Source: CAZPMT01 sp964587655 (GTDB lineage: Bacteria; Hydrogenedentota; Hydrogenedentia; Hydrogenedentales; SLHB01). From it: a stretch of 64,000 nucleotides of DNA. Position 1 is the stretch's first letter. The number at the start of each line of letters is the position of its first letter. Under the pieces are notes generated by a model that saw only the letters and a list, made by a program, of their open reading frames with translations, was not told the origin of the DNA and searched no databases. Made by a program: the position numbers and the translations under genes. The stretch lies in assembly GCA_964587655.1 (NCBI GenBank), contig CAZPMT010000001.1, positions 1-64,000 of the forward strand, in the 5' to 3' direction. Of this stretch, positions 10,132 to 18,728 are shown piece after piece.

Positions 10132-11484
10132 ATGATGTTTGCCTCGGTTCTGCTGTTCAATGGCATTTGCATAGCGGTGAATCCGCCTGCGCTTGAGAAT
10201 GCAATGCCGATTCGTGTCGCGGGTCCGTGGACAGTTGAAATCGGACCAGGCGCCGTTATGGTGGACGGCGTCGAGTACAAACTCGCAGTGCCCGTCACCG
10301 TCGAAGTCGCCTCGCCCGAAGTCATCCACGTCCGCGACGAGTGCCATCCGGCGCTGCCATTGTTCAACAAGGATGCGGGCGGTTGGATGCGTGGCGCGAA
10401 ACTCGAGAATCTCCGCGCGGAGGAATGTAATTCGACTGGACTGCTTCTTCCGGAAACTGTGCGATTGAAGTCTGCGCCCGGCGAAGCAACGCCGTTTGCT
10501 CCCGACAAGGACTACATCCTCGATGGTTTCTGGGCGAACTTCGGGCGCACGCCGGAGAGTTCCATCGGTGCGCGACAGACCACATTCGTTGATTACGATT
10601 ACAGTCCCTGCCGCCTTGACAGCGTTCTGATCAACAAGGCCGGCGAAGTGAAACTCGTTAAAGGCGTTCCGCACGTGGCCCTTCCCTTGCCACCGGCGCC
10701 GGGCGCCGACGAAGCCGCCATCGCCAATATCTGGGCGCCGGGCCGCACCGAGAAACTGACGGATGAGAATCTCTATCCCATCGAGTTCAGCAAGAAGGCC
10801 GCCGAACCGCAATCGGGTCCGACGCAAGCGGAGCAGTTCCTGCCGAAGACGCTCGCCAAACTCCGCGCCGGAGAACAGGTCACGATCGTGTCGTTCGGCG
10901 ACAGCGTCACGGACGGCGGCGGGGTCACCAACCAGCCGGACATGTGGTACCAGAACCAGTTCGCGGCCCTGCTCAGAGAGCGTTTCCCGAAGGCAAGCAT
11001 CCGCGTGCTGACGGCGGGTTGGGGCGGCGCGAGCAGCAAGATGTACCTCGAAGCGCCGCGCGGCGGAACGTATGACTTCGTCCGCGACGTGCTTGAACCG
11101 AAACCCGATCTCGTGACAATCGAATTCGTGAATGATGCGTACCTCGACGAGGCGGGAACGGCAACGCACTACGCGGGCATTCTCGAAAAGATCCGCGGCG
11201 TGGGCGCGGAGGTCGTTCTGATCACGCCGCATCTGGTCCGCCCGGACTGGCTCACATCCGACACGCTGAAGGTCGACCAAGACCCACGCGCTTATGTGAG
11301 AGGGCTGAAGGAATTCGCGGCGAAGAACCGCGTCGCACTTGCGGATGCGTCTCGGGAATGGTGCCGTCTATGGCGTCAGGGCATCCCGTACATCACGATC
11401 CTGGCAAACAACATCAATCACCCCGACGCGCGAGGCCATGCCATCTTTGCGAAGGCGCTCATCGGCCTCTTTCCCGCGTCGTGA
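10132..11484 (+). CDS. Secreted-type SGNH/GDSL hydrolase with Asn in place of the catalytic Asp
   Basis: The protein has 450 residues. An N-terminal beta-rich part of about 240 residues precedes a GDSL/SGNH hydrolase domain with FGDSVTDG (Ser258), an Ala-Gly-Trp-Gly-Gly block and NINHPD. The usual DxxH is NxxH here (Asn427, His430), so the Ser-Asp-His triad is incomplete by sequence. The N-terminus is weakly hydrophobic and may be a poor signal peptide. GGAGG lies before the ATG. Relatives are carbohydrate or lipid esterases. It could act as an esterase with altered chemistry, or be a binding protein. Confidence 0.75.
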   Translation: MMFASVLLFNGICIAVNPPALENAMPIRVAGPWTVEIGPGAVMVDGVEYKLAVPVTVEVASPEVIHVRDECHPALPLFNKDAGGWMRGAKLENLRAEECNSTGLLLPETVRLKSAPGEATPFAPDKDYILDGFWANFGRTPESSIGARQTTFVDYDYSPCRLDSVLINKAGEVKLVKGVPHVALPLPPAPGADEAAIANIWAPGRTEKLTDENLYPIEFSKKAAEPQSGPTQAEQFLPKTLAKLRAGEQVTIVSFGDSVTDGGGVTNQPDMWYQNQFAALLRERFPKASIRVLTAGWGGASSKMYLEAPRGGTYDFVRDVLEPKPDLVTIEFVNDAYLDEAGTATHYAGILEKIRGVGAEVVLITPHLVRPDWLTSDTLKVDQDPRAYVRGLKEFAAKNRVALADASREWCRLWRQGIPYITILANNINHPDARGHAIFAKALIGLFPAS

Positions 11485-11560
11485 CGTGCGCTCCCACGGC
11501 CTAGCGCATTGACTCATGCTGACGACAACTTACGCGACGTGGCAAGGAGAACGCTCCTGT

Positions 11561-11658
11561 CATTGCGAGGAGGGCTTCTAGCCCGACGAAGCAATCCCCT
11601 GACCCGCTTGAACACCTATCAAGATTGCTTCGTCGGGCTGGAAGCCCTCCTCGCAATG
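11561..11658. repeat. 35-bp inverted repeat between convergent genes
   Basis: The arms 11561-11595 and 11624-11658 match as reverse complements at 34 of 35 positions, with a 28-base loop. The left arm begins CATTGCGAGGAGGGCTTCT. It occupies the 219-bp spacer between the SGNH gene and uppP and could act as a strong hairpin terminator. Sequences of this type are commonly dispersed in bacterial genomes. Confidence 0.88.
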
Positions 11659-11703
11659 ACATTTGGAGTTAAGGATAGGTCGGCTTGATTACGAGTCACT
11701 ATA

Positions 11704-12507
11704 CTACCGCCTAAGAAAAAGGAAGTAGCCGAGGACCAGAACGCCGAGGACGATCCGGTAATACCCGAATGGCTTGAAATCATGGCGGCGAATGTAGTTC
11801 ATGAACGCCGCCACCACGGCATACGCCACCGCGAAGGACACGACGGAACCCACCGCTATCACCGCCCACTGCTCCCCGGTGAAATGCAGCCCGTTCTTCA
11901 GGATCTCGAACGCCGCCGCCCCGAACATCGTCGGGATAGCGAGGAAAAACGAGAACTCCGCCGCCGCCACCCGGCTGGCGCCCAGGAGCATCGCGCCGAT
12001 AATCGTCGCGGCGGAACGCGAGGTGCCGGGGATCATCGCAATGCACTGAATGAAGCCGATGAGGAGCGCCGTCTGAAAACCGATTTCGCGCACCGTCGGA
12101 ATCTTGCCGATTCGTTGCGTGCGTTCGAGGAGGATGAGAATTACGCCCCCGGCCAGCAGGGTTGCGGCCACCGTGTACGGATGGAACAGCTTCTGGAGCA
12201 AGTGATGTAACAGGACGCCCAGGATCGCCGCGGGAAGAAACGCGATGACGATCTTCACCCATAACACAATGCGCGCCTGAGTCTCGCCTCGGTCCTTGAC
12301 GAACGGCCACAGGTCCTTCCAGAAGTAAACAACCACCGAAATGATCGCCGGAAGCTGAATCATCACCATGAACGCTTCCGAGAACGAGGCGTCGGGGCTG
12401 ATCTTGAGGAACTCATCCACCAGGATCATGTGGCCCGTGCTGCTGATCGGAAGAAACTCGGTGACTCCTTCTACCACGGCGAGAATGACGGCTTTCAAGT
12501 AGATCAC
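11704..12507 (-). CDS. uppP: Undecaprenyl-diphosphatase
   Basis: This 267-residue integral membrane phosphatase recycles undecaprenyl pyrophosphate, the lipid carrier for peptidoglycan and O-antigen synthesis. The two signature motifs are clear: EGVTEFLPISSTGH near the N-terminus, with the catalytic Glu, and PGTSRSAATIIGAMLLG in the middle. Around seven or eight hydrophobic segments and normal length support a functional BacA/UppP. It is transcribed away from the sugar ABC cluster. The enzyme is relevant to the penicillin-binding protein, flippase and ligase genes further along. Confidence 0.96.
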   Translation of the reverse strand: MIYLKAVILAVVEGVTEFLPISSTGHMILVDEFLKISPDASFSEAFMVMIQLPAIISVVVYFWKDLWPFVKDRGETQARIVLWVKIVIAFLPAAILGVLLHHLLQKLFHPYTVAATLLAGGVILILLERTQRIGKIPTVREIGFQTALLIGFIQCIAMIPGTSRSAATIIGAMLLGASRVAAAEFSFFLAIPTMFGAAAFEILKNGLHFTGEQWAVIAVGSVVSFAVAYAVVAAFMNYIRRHDFKPFGYYRIVLGVLVLGYFLFLRR

Positions 12508-12668
12508 GAAAGGAACTCCAATGAGAGCGGATTTATGAAGCGGTAGTCTTCCACAAACGTCGCGGCGAGCGCAAGGCGGGACACTGGCGCTCCTTTTTCT
12601 ATGGCGATATACTGACGCGGCGCGATTTGAACGTTCGCTTATGTCCTCGTGCAGGAAGGTGCTGAAGA

Positions 12669-14003
12669 TTGGGCGCGGTCCGGAATCTGATGCTATTGGG
12701 TGGTGTCGTGGCGGGGCTTGCCGTCCTGTTCTCGATGACAGGGTCGCCGCCCGCGCCGCCGGAAGGCAAGATCATCATGAACGTCTGGCATCCCTGGCCG
12801 GGCGATCAGGGCGAGGAATTCCGCCGGCTCGTGGACGTCTTCAACCAAGGCAATCCCAATATCCACGTGCGGCTCTTGTACGTGCCCAATAACCTGTCGT
12901 CGAATCAGAAACTTTTTCTTTCGATCTCGGCTGGCATGCCGCCCGATTGCACGTTTGTGGACGGCCCGCAGGTGTGCGAGTGGGCCGCGCGCGGCGCCAT
13001 CGAACCGCTCGACGATTTCATGGCGAAGCACCGCGTCCGCAACGAGGACTTCTGGGATCCGTGCTGGCGGCAGAACAAGTTCCGAGACAGGACGTACGCC
13101 TTCACCTACTGCGCCGACCCGAACTTCGCGTTCTTCTGGAACAAGGAAGCGTTTCGCGAGGCGGGCGTGTTCGACGGCGGTCCGCCGAAGACCATCGAGG
13201 ACCTCGACCGCCTCGCCCGGCCCCTCACGAAATACGACGCGAACGGGCGCATCATTCGCGTCGGATTCATCCCATGGAACGTGTTCGGTAACGCCAACTC
13301 GATCTTTACGTGGGGCTGGGCCTTCGGCGGCGAGTTCTACGATCCCGATCTCGAGCGCATCACGTGCGGCGAAGACACGCGCATCCTCGAGGCCGTCAAG
13401 TGGATGAAGTCCTATGCCGGCGAATACGGCTTCGAGAGGATCAACAGTTTCGCCGAGGGCTTCGGCGACCAGGCGGACAACCCGTTCATCCGGGGCAAAA
13501 TCGCCATGGCCGCGGGACACGTCTCAAACATAAAGCTCTTCAAGAAGTATGCGCCCAACCTGGATTACGGCGCCGTCCCGTTCCCTTATCCCACGCACAT
13601 GGGTTTCGACCACAGCGCGTGGATGGGCGGTTGGTGCCTGGCGATTCCGCGCGGCTCGCGGCATCCCGAGGAAGCATTCATTTTCATGAAATGGCTGTGC
13701 ACGAGCGAAGAGGCCGGACGTTCGATGATCGTGACCACTGGCGCCTTCCCAGGCTACGTTTCCAGTCCGGCCTTTGACCTCGTTAAGGGCAACGACAAGC
13801 TCGAGGTCTTCTACGACGTTCTGAAGAATACGCGCCATCAGCGTCCCGTGATGCCCGCACAGGCCTATTTCATGGGCGCCCTCGACCGCGCCGTCAGCGA
13901 TATCCTCAACGAACTCAAGACTCCGGAACGCGCCCTTATGGACGCCCAACAGGAAACACAAAAAGAGCTTGACCGCGTCTTGGCCCCCTTCCGAAACAAC
14001 TGA
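12669..14003 (+). CDS. Sugar ABC transporter solute-binding protein, family 1 (first of two)
   Basis: This 444-residue family-1 binding protein has an N-terminal hydrophobic segment (MLLGGVVAGLAVLFSM) but no lipobox Cys. The fold is indicated by NVWHPWPGDQGEEFRRLVDV, the MPPDCTFVDGPQV region and the C-terminal AFIFMKWLCTSEEAGRSM. The start is uncertain. A TTG at 12669 has AGGAAGG nine bases before it, while the first ATG (12690) has no clear ribosome site. It leads a four-gene cluster with a second binding protein and two permeases. Carbohydrate import is inferred from family and from the many glycoside hydrolases nearby. Confidence 0.85.
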   Translation: MGAVRNLMLLGGVVAGLAVLFSMTGSPPAPPEGKIIMNVWHPWPGDQGEEFRRLVDVFNQGNPNIHVRLLYVPNNLSSNQKLFLSISAGMPPDCTFVDGPQVCEWAARGAIEPLDDFMAKHRVRNEDFWDPCWRQNKFRDRTYAFTYCADPNFAFFWNKEAFREAGVFDGGPPKTIEDLDRLARPLTKYDANGRIIRVGFIPWNVFGNANSIFTWGWAFGGEFYDPDLERITCGEDTRILEAVKWMKSYAGEYGFERINSFAEGFGDQADNPFIRGKIAMAAGHVSNIKLFKKYAPNLDYGAVPFPYPTHMGFDHSAWMGGWCLAIPRGSRHPEEAFIFMKWLCTSEEAGRSMIVTTGAFPGYVSSPAFDLVKGNDKLEVFYDVLKNTRHQRPVMPAQAYFMGALDRAVSDILNELKTPERALMDAQQETQKELDRVLAPFRNN

Positions 14004-14070
14004 CCGCGACGCCCGCCCCGAGGCGCGATATTTGCGCCCACACCGGCACACGCCCTAGAATCGCCATGCC

Positions 14071-15435
14071 ATGGGCAATCTACCGAGGATACTGAGCGCC
14101 GCACTCGTGTCTGCATTCCTGCTGATGGGCTGCGACGCCGTGCATCGCGTGCCGTCCGGCGCGTCCTCAGAGAAGGTCGTCGAAGTGGCGGTGTTCGAAG
14201 GCGGCTACGGGATCTCCTGGCACCAGAAGATTGCCGTGAAGTATTCGGAGATGCACGCGGCCGAAGGAATCCGCGTCGAGCTCTGGGGCGACCCCCGCGT
14301 TGCCGAAAAGATCAAACTCCGGCTCCTTCGCGGCGACCCGCCGGATGTCTTACTCGTCGGGGGTCTGCCCGTGTGGCTGCTCATCGGGGCCGGAAAGCTC
14401 CGCTCCTTCACGGAGGCGCTGCGGGAGCCCGCGTACGGCGTTGACACACCGTGGCGCGACCTGTTCATGCCGGGCACGCTCGACATGTACACGAGCAATG
14501 GCGAAGTCTATGCGCTCCCAAGCGCCTTTTCCGCGTGGGCATGCTGGTACGACAACCGGATGTTTCGCGAGCACGGCTGGACTGTCCCGAAGACGTGGTC
14601 CGAGTTTGACGATCTGTGTAAACTGATCCGCGCCGCGGGCATCGCTCCGATCGCGTTTCAGGGCAAGTATCCCACCTACGGATGGAGCACGTTCATAAGC
14701 CTCGTTCAACGTCTTGGCGGCCTCACGGCCATCAACCGCATGAACGCCCTCGGGCCCGGCGCTTTCACCCATCCCGACGTCGTGCAGGCCGCGCGGATGA
14801 TCCAGGAGATGGCGGTCAATCATTTCCAGAAAGGCGCAATGGCCATGACGCACACCGAGAGCCAGCTCCAGTTCGTCAACGGCCAGGCCGCTCTGATCTG
14901 GTGCGGTGTCTGGCTCGAAAACGAGATGAAACAAAGCACACCGCCCGGCTTTGAGATGCGGTGCTTCAACGTCCCCGCCGTCGAAGGCGGCAAAGGCAAT
15001 CCCGCGTTGTTCAACGGGGAAGGCGGCGAGTGGATCTACGTTCCCGCCGACGCGCGCCACCCGAAAGAGGCGATCGATTTCTCCCGCTACATGGTTTCGC
15101 TCGAAAACGGCCCGGACATGGGTTCGAGCATCGGCGTGATCTCGCCGCTCAGGGGCGGCACGCCCTCGTCCGCCGTCAGCCCCACCATGCAGTCGGTCCT
15201 GGACATGATGAAAAACGCCCCGGGCATCTTCACGGTCCGCTTGCCGCTGCTGTTGATGGAGTGGACCGGCCAGATCCTTGCGCCGGAGATAGCCGCTCTG
15301 CTTCGCGGCGCGATAACCCCCGAGGCCTTCTGCAAACATGCCGAGGACGGGGTCGCGGCCGCCCGCGTCAATCCGGACATCATAATCCCGCCGAACGTAC
15401 CGTATGATCCGGCGGCCTTCGGAGAAGCGCCATGA
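14071..15435 (+). CDS. Sugar ABC transporter solute-binding lipoprotein, family 1 (second of two)
   Basis: This 454-residue binding protein has a clear lipoprotein signal ending LLMGC. Family-1 features include the segment RGDPPDVLLVGGLPVWLL, the hinge region with ALPSAFSAWACWYDN and a C-terminal lobe ending at PYDPAAFGEAP. Its last four bases overlap the start of the first permease (ATGA), so it is the binding protein most tightly tied to the permeases. Having two binding proteins in one cluster could widen the range of sugars taken up. Confidence 0.88.
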   Translation: MGNLPRILSAALVSAFLLMGCDAVHRVPSGASSEKVVEVAVFEGGYGISWHQKIAVKYSEMHAAEGIRVELWGDPRVAEKIKLRLLRGDPPDVLLVGGLPVWLLIGAGKLRSFTEALREPAYGVDTPWRDLFMPGTLDMYTSNGEVYALPSAFSAWACWYDNRMFREHGWTVPKTWSEFDDLCKLIRAAGIAPIAFQGKYPTYGWSTFISLVQRLGGLTAINRMNALGPGAFTHPDVVQAARMIQEMAVNHFQKGAMAMTHTESQLQFVNGQAALIWCGVWLENEMKQSTPPGFEMRCFNVPAVEGGKGNPALFNGEGGEWIYVPADARHPKEAIDFSRYMVSLENGPDMGSSIGVISPLRGGTPSSAVSPTMQSVLDMMKNAPGIFTVRLPLLLMEWTGQILAPEIAALLRGAITPEAFCKHAEDGVAAARVNPDIIIPPNVPYDPAAFGEAP

Positions 15436-16349
15436 GAAAGGGCCGCGACCAGCGCGTTTTCATCCTCACGTTTCTCACGCCCGCGCTCCTCCTTTTCACG
15501 ATCTTCGTCGCTATTCCAAGCGTCCGCGCCCTCGGATACAGCCTGCGTCAATGGGACGGACTCTCAACGCCGAAATGGATCGGACTCAAGAACTTCGTCA
15601 CCCTATTCAGGGACAACGAGTTGTTCCTCGTCGCGTTGAAGCACAACATTTTCCTCATGGTCGCGGGCGGCAGTCTCACGCTGGCGCTGGCGCTCTTCTT
15701 CGCGGCCGTCCTGCACAGGCGCGTCCGAGGCGCAACCCTGTTTCGCGTGGCATTCTTCTTTCCCAACGTCATTTCGGGCGTGGCCATCGCGTTGCTGTGG
15801 GTGCTCCTTTACAGCACCACCAACTTTGGTGTTATCAATTCGGTTCTGATCGAGATCCAGCAACTCCTCGCGAGAATGGGCGTCACGTGGCCGCACCTCG
15901 ACCTGCCGTTTCCATTTGTCGATTCGAAGTACGTCATCTATTCGATTGTCCCGATGACCGTCTGGACGGCCACGGGCTTTTACATGGTGCTTTTCCTCGC
16001 CGCGATGGAAAACATACCCGAGACCTTTTACGAGGCCGCGAAACTCGACGGCGCTTCCGAGTTCGCCCAGTTCCGCTATATCACGCTTCCCCTCATCCGC
16101 GAAGTGTTCACCGTGGGCGTCGTCTTCCTCGTAATTGGCAGCTTGAAGGTCTTCGACGCCATCTGGGTCATGGAAAATCAGTGGCCCACGAAGGAGTCGC
16201 ACGTTCTCGCCACCGTCCTCTACCAAAAAGTCTTCACCGAGTACAACGTCGGCTACGGCTCCGCCGTGGCCGTGCTGCTGTTCATCCTCGTATTCCTCGC
16301 AACGCTGGTTACACTCAAGCTATCTCGCAAGGAGGCGCTCGAATACTGA
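15432..16349 (+). CDS. Sugar ABC transporter permease, MalF/UgpA-like
   Basis: This 305-residue inner-membrane permease has about six hydrophobic segments and the ATPase-contacting EAA motif EAAKLDGASEFAQFRYITLP. It starts by ATGA overlap with the lipoprotein gene and ends in TGATG overlap with the next permease, so all three are coupled. It should form a heterodimer with the MalG-like protein. No ATPase gene of this transporter type is found anywhere in the window. Confidence 0.93.
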   Translation: MRKGRDQRVFILTFLTPALLLFTIFVAIPSVRALGYSLRQWDGLSTPKWIGLKNFVTLFRDNELFLVALKHNIFLMVAGGSLTLALALFFAAVLHRRVRGATLFRVAFFFPNVISGVAIALLWVLLYSTTNFGVINSVLIEIQQLLARMGVTWPHLDLPFPFVDSKYVIYSIVPMTVWTATGFYMVLFLAAMENIPETFYEAAKLDGASEFAQFRYITLPLIREVFTVGVVFLVIGSLKVFDAIWVMENQWPTKESHVLATVLYQKVFTEYNVGYGSAVAVLLFILVFLATLVTLKLSRKEALEY

Positions 16350-17275
16350 TGATCGCGAGACTCGGCAAAACGGCGCTATACGTCATCCTCAGCGTATGGC
16401 TGATCGCCGTAGTCTTTCCCTTGCTGTGGGTTTTCCTGAACTCCGTCCGCAGTTCCCAGGAGATCTTCGAGAACCCCTTCGGCATCCCGTGGCTGATCGT
16501 CGGCTCGCCTCACGCAAACGTAGCCGGCGTTCTCAGCCCGTGGACCGCCGCTAAGCAGAACTTCGTCGCCGCGTGGGTCAAATCGAACTTCAGCAGCTTC
16601 TTCTACAACAGCGTCATCGTCACCGGCGTGTCGTTGATCGGCATCCTCGGCATCTCCGCCATGGCCGCCTACGTCATCGCCAGGTTCCAGTTCCGCGGCA
16701 ACAAGGCCGTCTTCCTGTACTTCATCAGCGGCATGATGATCCCTGCGCAACTCGTCCTCGTGCCGCTGTTCTTCCAGTTTACCGAGATGTCTCGGTTCCT
16801 CACGCGGCTCTTGTCGCCGCTCGGTATCGAGGTCCGGCTTCACGACTCCCTCAGCGGACTCATTATCCTCTACATCGCCCTCAGCCTCCCCTTCACCATC
16901 CTCGTGCTGACCGGCTTCTTCAAATCCCTGCCCGGCGCTCTCCGCGAGGCCGGCATCATCGACGGATGCAGCGAATACGGCGTGTTCCGTCACATCATGC
17001 TCCCCCTGTCAAAGCCAGGCCTGGTCACCGCCGCCATCTTCAACTTCCTAGGCATCTGGAACGAATACCTCTTCGCCCTCGTTTTCGTAAACGCCTCCGC
17101 CAAAAAAACGCTGCCCCTCGGACTCGCCAGCGTAAGCATTCAGGCCCAATACAAAACCGACTTCGGCCTGATGTTCGCCGGCCTGGTTATCGTCATGATC
17201 CCAACCCTCATCGTCTACGTTCTCCTCCAACGCCAACTCACGCAAGGCATCACTCTGGGCGCGCTGAAAGGGTAG
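16349..17275 (+). CDS. Sugar ABC transporter permease, MalG/UgpE-like
   Basis: This 308-residue permease starts MIARLGKTALYVILSVWLI. It has the EAA motif EAGIIDGCSEYGVFRHIMLP and the C-terminal LLQRQLTQGITLGALKG typical of MalG-like permeases. The frame is open far upstream, but the ATG at 16349 overlaps the stop of the previous gene (TGATG) and gives the expected length. The stop codon forms the edge of a small repeat-bounded element. Confidence 0.93.
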   Translation: MIARLGKTALYVILSVWLIAVVFPLLWVFLNSVRSSQEIFENPFGIPWLIVGSPHANVAGVLSPWTAAKQNFVAAWVKSNFSSFFYNSVIVTGVSLIGILGISAMAAYVIARFQFRGNKAVFLYFISGMMIPAQLVLVPLFFQFTEMSRFLTRLLSPLGIEVRLHDSLSGLIILYIALSLPFTILVLTGFFKSLPGALREAGIIDGCSEYGVFRHIMLPLSKPGLVTAAIFNFLGIWNEYLFALVFVNASAKKTLPLGLASVSIQAQYKTDFGLMFAGLVIVMIPTLIVYVLLQRQLTQGITLGALKG

Positions 17276-17445
17276 GGGCGCGGTCCATAGGCGCTAACTT
17301 ACGCTGCACAACTTACGCAATCCCAGCACTACTCGGTGTTCGATACGTCTGATCCGTCTGATCCGTCTGATCCGTCCGATCCGTCCGATCCGTCCCATAA
17401 GCCGGTTAGAGACGCATTTGAGTTAGCGCCTATGGGGCGCGGTCC
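17275..17445. mobile_element. MITE-like element, 147 bp, with 13-bp inverted ends and 12-bp flanking direct repeats
   Basis: The sequence GGGGCGCGGTCC occurs at 17275-17286 and again at 17434-17445. Directly inside lie the perfect inverted ends ATAGGCGCTAACT (17287-17299) and AGTTAGCGCCTAT (17421-17433). That is the layout of a short non-autonomous transposable element with a target duplication. It has no coding capacity and contains a 9-bp tandem repeat. The left direct repeat begins in the last base of the permease stop codon. Most of the 17276-17536 spacer is this element. Confidence 0.5.
17341..17394. repeat. Six tandem copies of a 9-bp unit
   Basis: The unit TGATCCGTC (variant CGATCCGTC, first copy CGATACGTC) repeats head to tail six times with no spacers. 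It sits inside the MITE-like element. It is a simple tandem array, not CRISPR. Confidence 0.9.
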
Positions 17446-17536
17446 TCCGCGACCGGACGGGCTTGGAACTCACGGTGAACGAGGTGATACTATCTCCTCT
17501 TGGTCGTGACAGGAACGCAAGCCGGGAGGGGCACTC

Positions 17537-18484
17537 ATGCAGCGGCGAATCTGGATCGTGTTGATAGGAGTTGCGATCATGACGGGATGTGCGACGACGT
17601 ATCACGCGGGTGCGCCGAGTGGGGCAATCGACGTGATTGCCCACCGCGGCGCGAGCGCCTATGCGCCTGAGAACACGTTGGCGGCGTTCAAGCGGGCCAA
17701 GGAACTTCAGGCGGATTGGTTTGAACTCGACTGCACGCTTACGAAGGACGGGCAGATCATTGTCATTCATGATGACAAGGTTGACCGCGTGACAAACGCG
17801 AAGGGCGCCGTGGCCGATATGACCCTGGCGGAGCTGAAAGAACTCGACGCCGGAACGTGGAAGGACGCGAAGTTCGCCGGCGAGAAACTGCCGACGCTGG
17901 CGGAAGCCCTGGACTTCGCGAAGGCGGCGCGAATCGGGGTATATGTCGAGATCAAGAACAGCGCGGACGACAGCGCCCTCATCCGTGACGTCATGAAGAT
18001 GACCGAGGGCCGCCATACCCCGCTTGACCCGAAGACGCGACGCGAGACGATGTCGATGATCCGCGCGAGCCGGACGCGCAACCTCGAACTGACGGAGAAG
18101 GTGATCGAACTCGTGCGGAAACGCCGCATGGCGAGCCAGGTCGTGATCCAATCGTTCTCGCCGATCGTGTGCGTGATCGCGCTGACCGAGGCGCCAAGGT
18201 TTCGCACTGAGATGCTGGGATCAAAGGACAAGGACAATCCGGAGCGGTGGCCTATGTACCTTAGGTGGATGGAGCTGCTCGCCCCGCCGGGATTCAACAC
18301 GAACCCGGAATCGTTCGAGGAGCCGCTGTTGAGGCAATGTCACGCCGAGGGCCGCACGATGGCGATCTGGACCTTGGACGAAGAGGCCGACATCCGGCAC
18401 TTCGCGGAGCTTGGGGCGGATGCCATAATAACGAACAAGCCGGACATGTGCCTTAGGCTCCTCAAGGAGATGAGGAAACACTGA
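17537..18484 (+). CDS. Glycerophosphodiester phosphodiesterase family lipoprotein
   Basis: This 315-residue protein has a lipoprotein signal (LIGVAIMTGC) followed by a GDPD TIM-barrel domain. The conserved start IAHRGASAYAPENTLAAF, the metal-site block FELDCTLTKDGQIIVIHDD and VYVEIKNS are all present. The C-terminal strand pair IWTLDEEADIRHFAELGADA is also typical. Enzymes of this family cleave glycerophosphodiesters to glycerol-3-phosphate and alcohols. A basic insertion around residues 155-195 lengthens one loop. The lipid anchor suggests periplasmic or surface action. A GGGAGGGG ribosome site precedes the ATG. Confidence 0.92.
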   Translation: MQRRIWIVLIGVAIMTGCATTYHAGAPSGAIDVIAHRGASAYAPENTLAAFKRAKELQADWFELDCTLTKDGQIIVIHDDKVDRVTNAKGAVADMTLAELKELDAGTWKDAKFAGEKLPTLAEALDFAKAARIGVYVEIKNSADDSALIRDVMKMTEGRHTPLDPKTRRETMSMIRASRTRNLELTEKVIELVRKRRMASQVVIQSFSPIVCVIALTEAPRFRTEMLGSKDKDNPERWPMYLRWMELLAPPGFNTNPESFEEPLLRQCHAEGRTMAIWTLDEEADIRHFAELGADAIITNKPDMCLRLLKEMRKH

Positions 18485-18534
18485 GCGGTTGTAAGAAATG
18501 CGGCACAATACGCCCATTCACTCAGCGGCCCTGG

Positions 18535-18683
18535 AATGGCGTCATTCCCGCGAAAGCGGGAATCCAGTGCGCCCGTATATCGGTCCATAATACGGGCGCC
18601 CGTATATCGGTCCATAATACGGGCGGATGTCGCGGGTCGGCGTGTGTACTCTGGATTCCCGCTTTCGCGGGAATGACGCCATT
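18535..18683. repeat. Perfect 32-bp inverted repeat enclosing a doubled 27-bp palindrome
   Basis: The arms 18535-18566 and 18652-18683 are exact reverse complements with core ATTCCCGCGAAAGCGGGAAT. That core has the ATTCCC-N8-GGGAAT layout known from Neisseria dRS3 elements. Between the arms, a 27-bp unit starting CGCCCGTATATCGG is repeated in tandem (18570-18596, 18597-18623), and each unit is itself a near-palindrome. It fills most of the spacer before the sigma-54 activator gene. Confidence 0.9.
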
Positions 18684-18728
18684 TTGGGATTGTTTCACAA
18701 GCTCTGAGGCGTACTGGCGGGTGTTCTG

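Noticed and set aside
9280..11280. Two long minus-strand frames opposite the MFS and SGNH genes
   Set aside because: No domain, no ribosome site, and both are fully opposite well-supported genes.
15404..16348. Extended 5' end for the second sugar permease
   Set aside because: The extra 315 codons overlap the first permease in another frame. The ATG at 16349 overlaps its stop and gives the family length.
17341..17394. Possible CRISPR array
   Set aside because: The 9-bp units are contiguous with no spacers and there are no cas genes.
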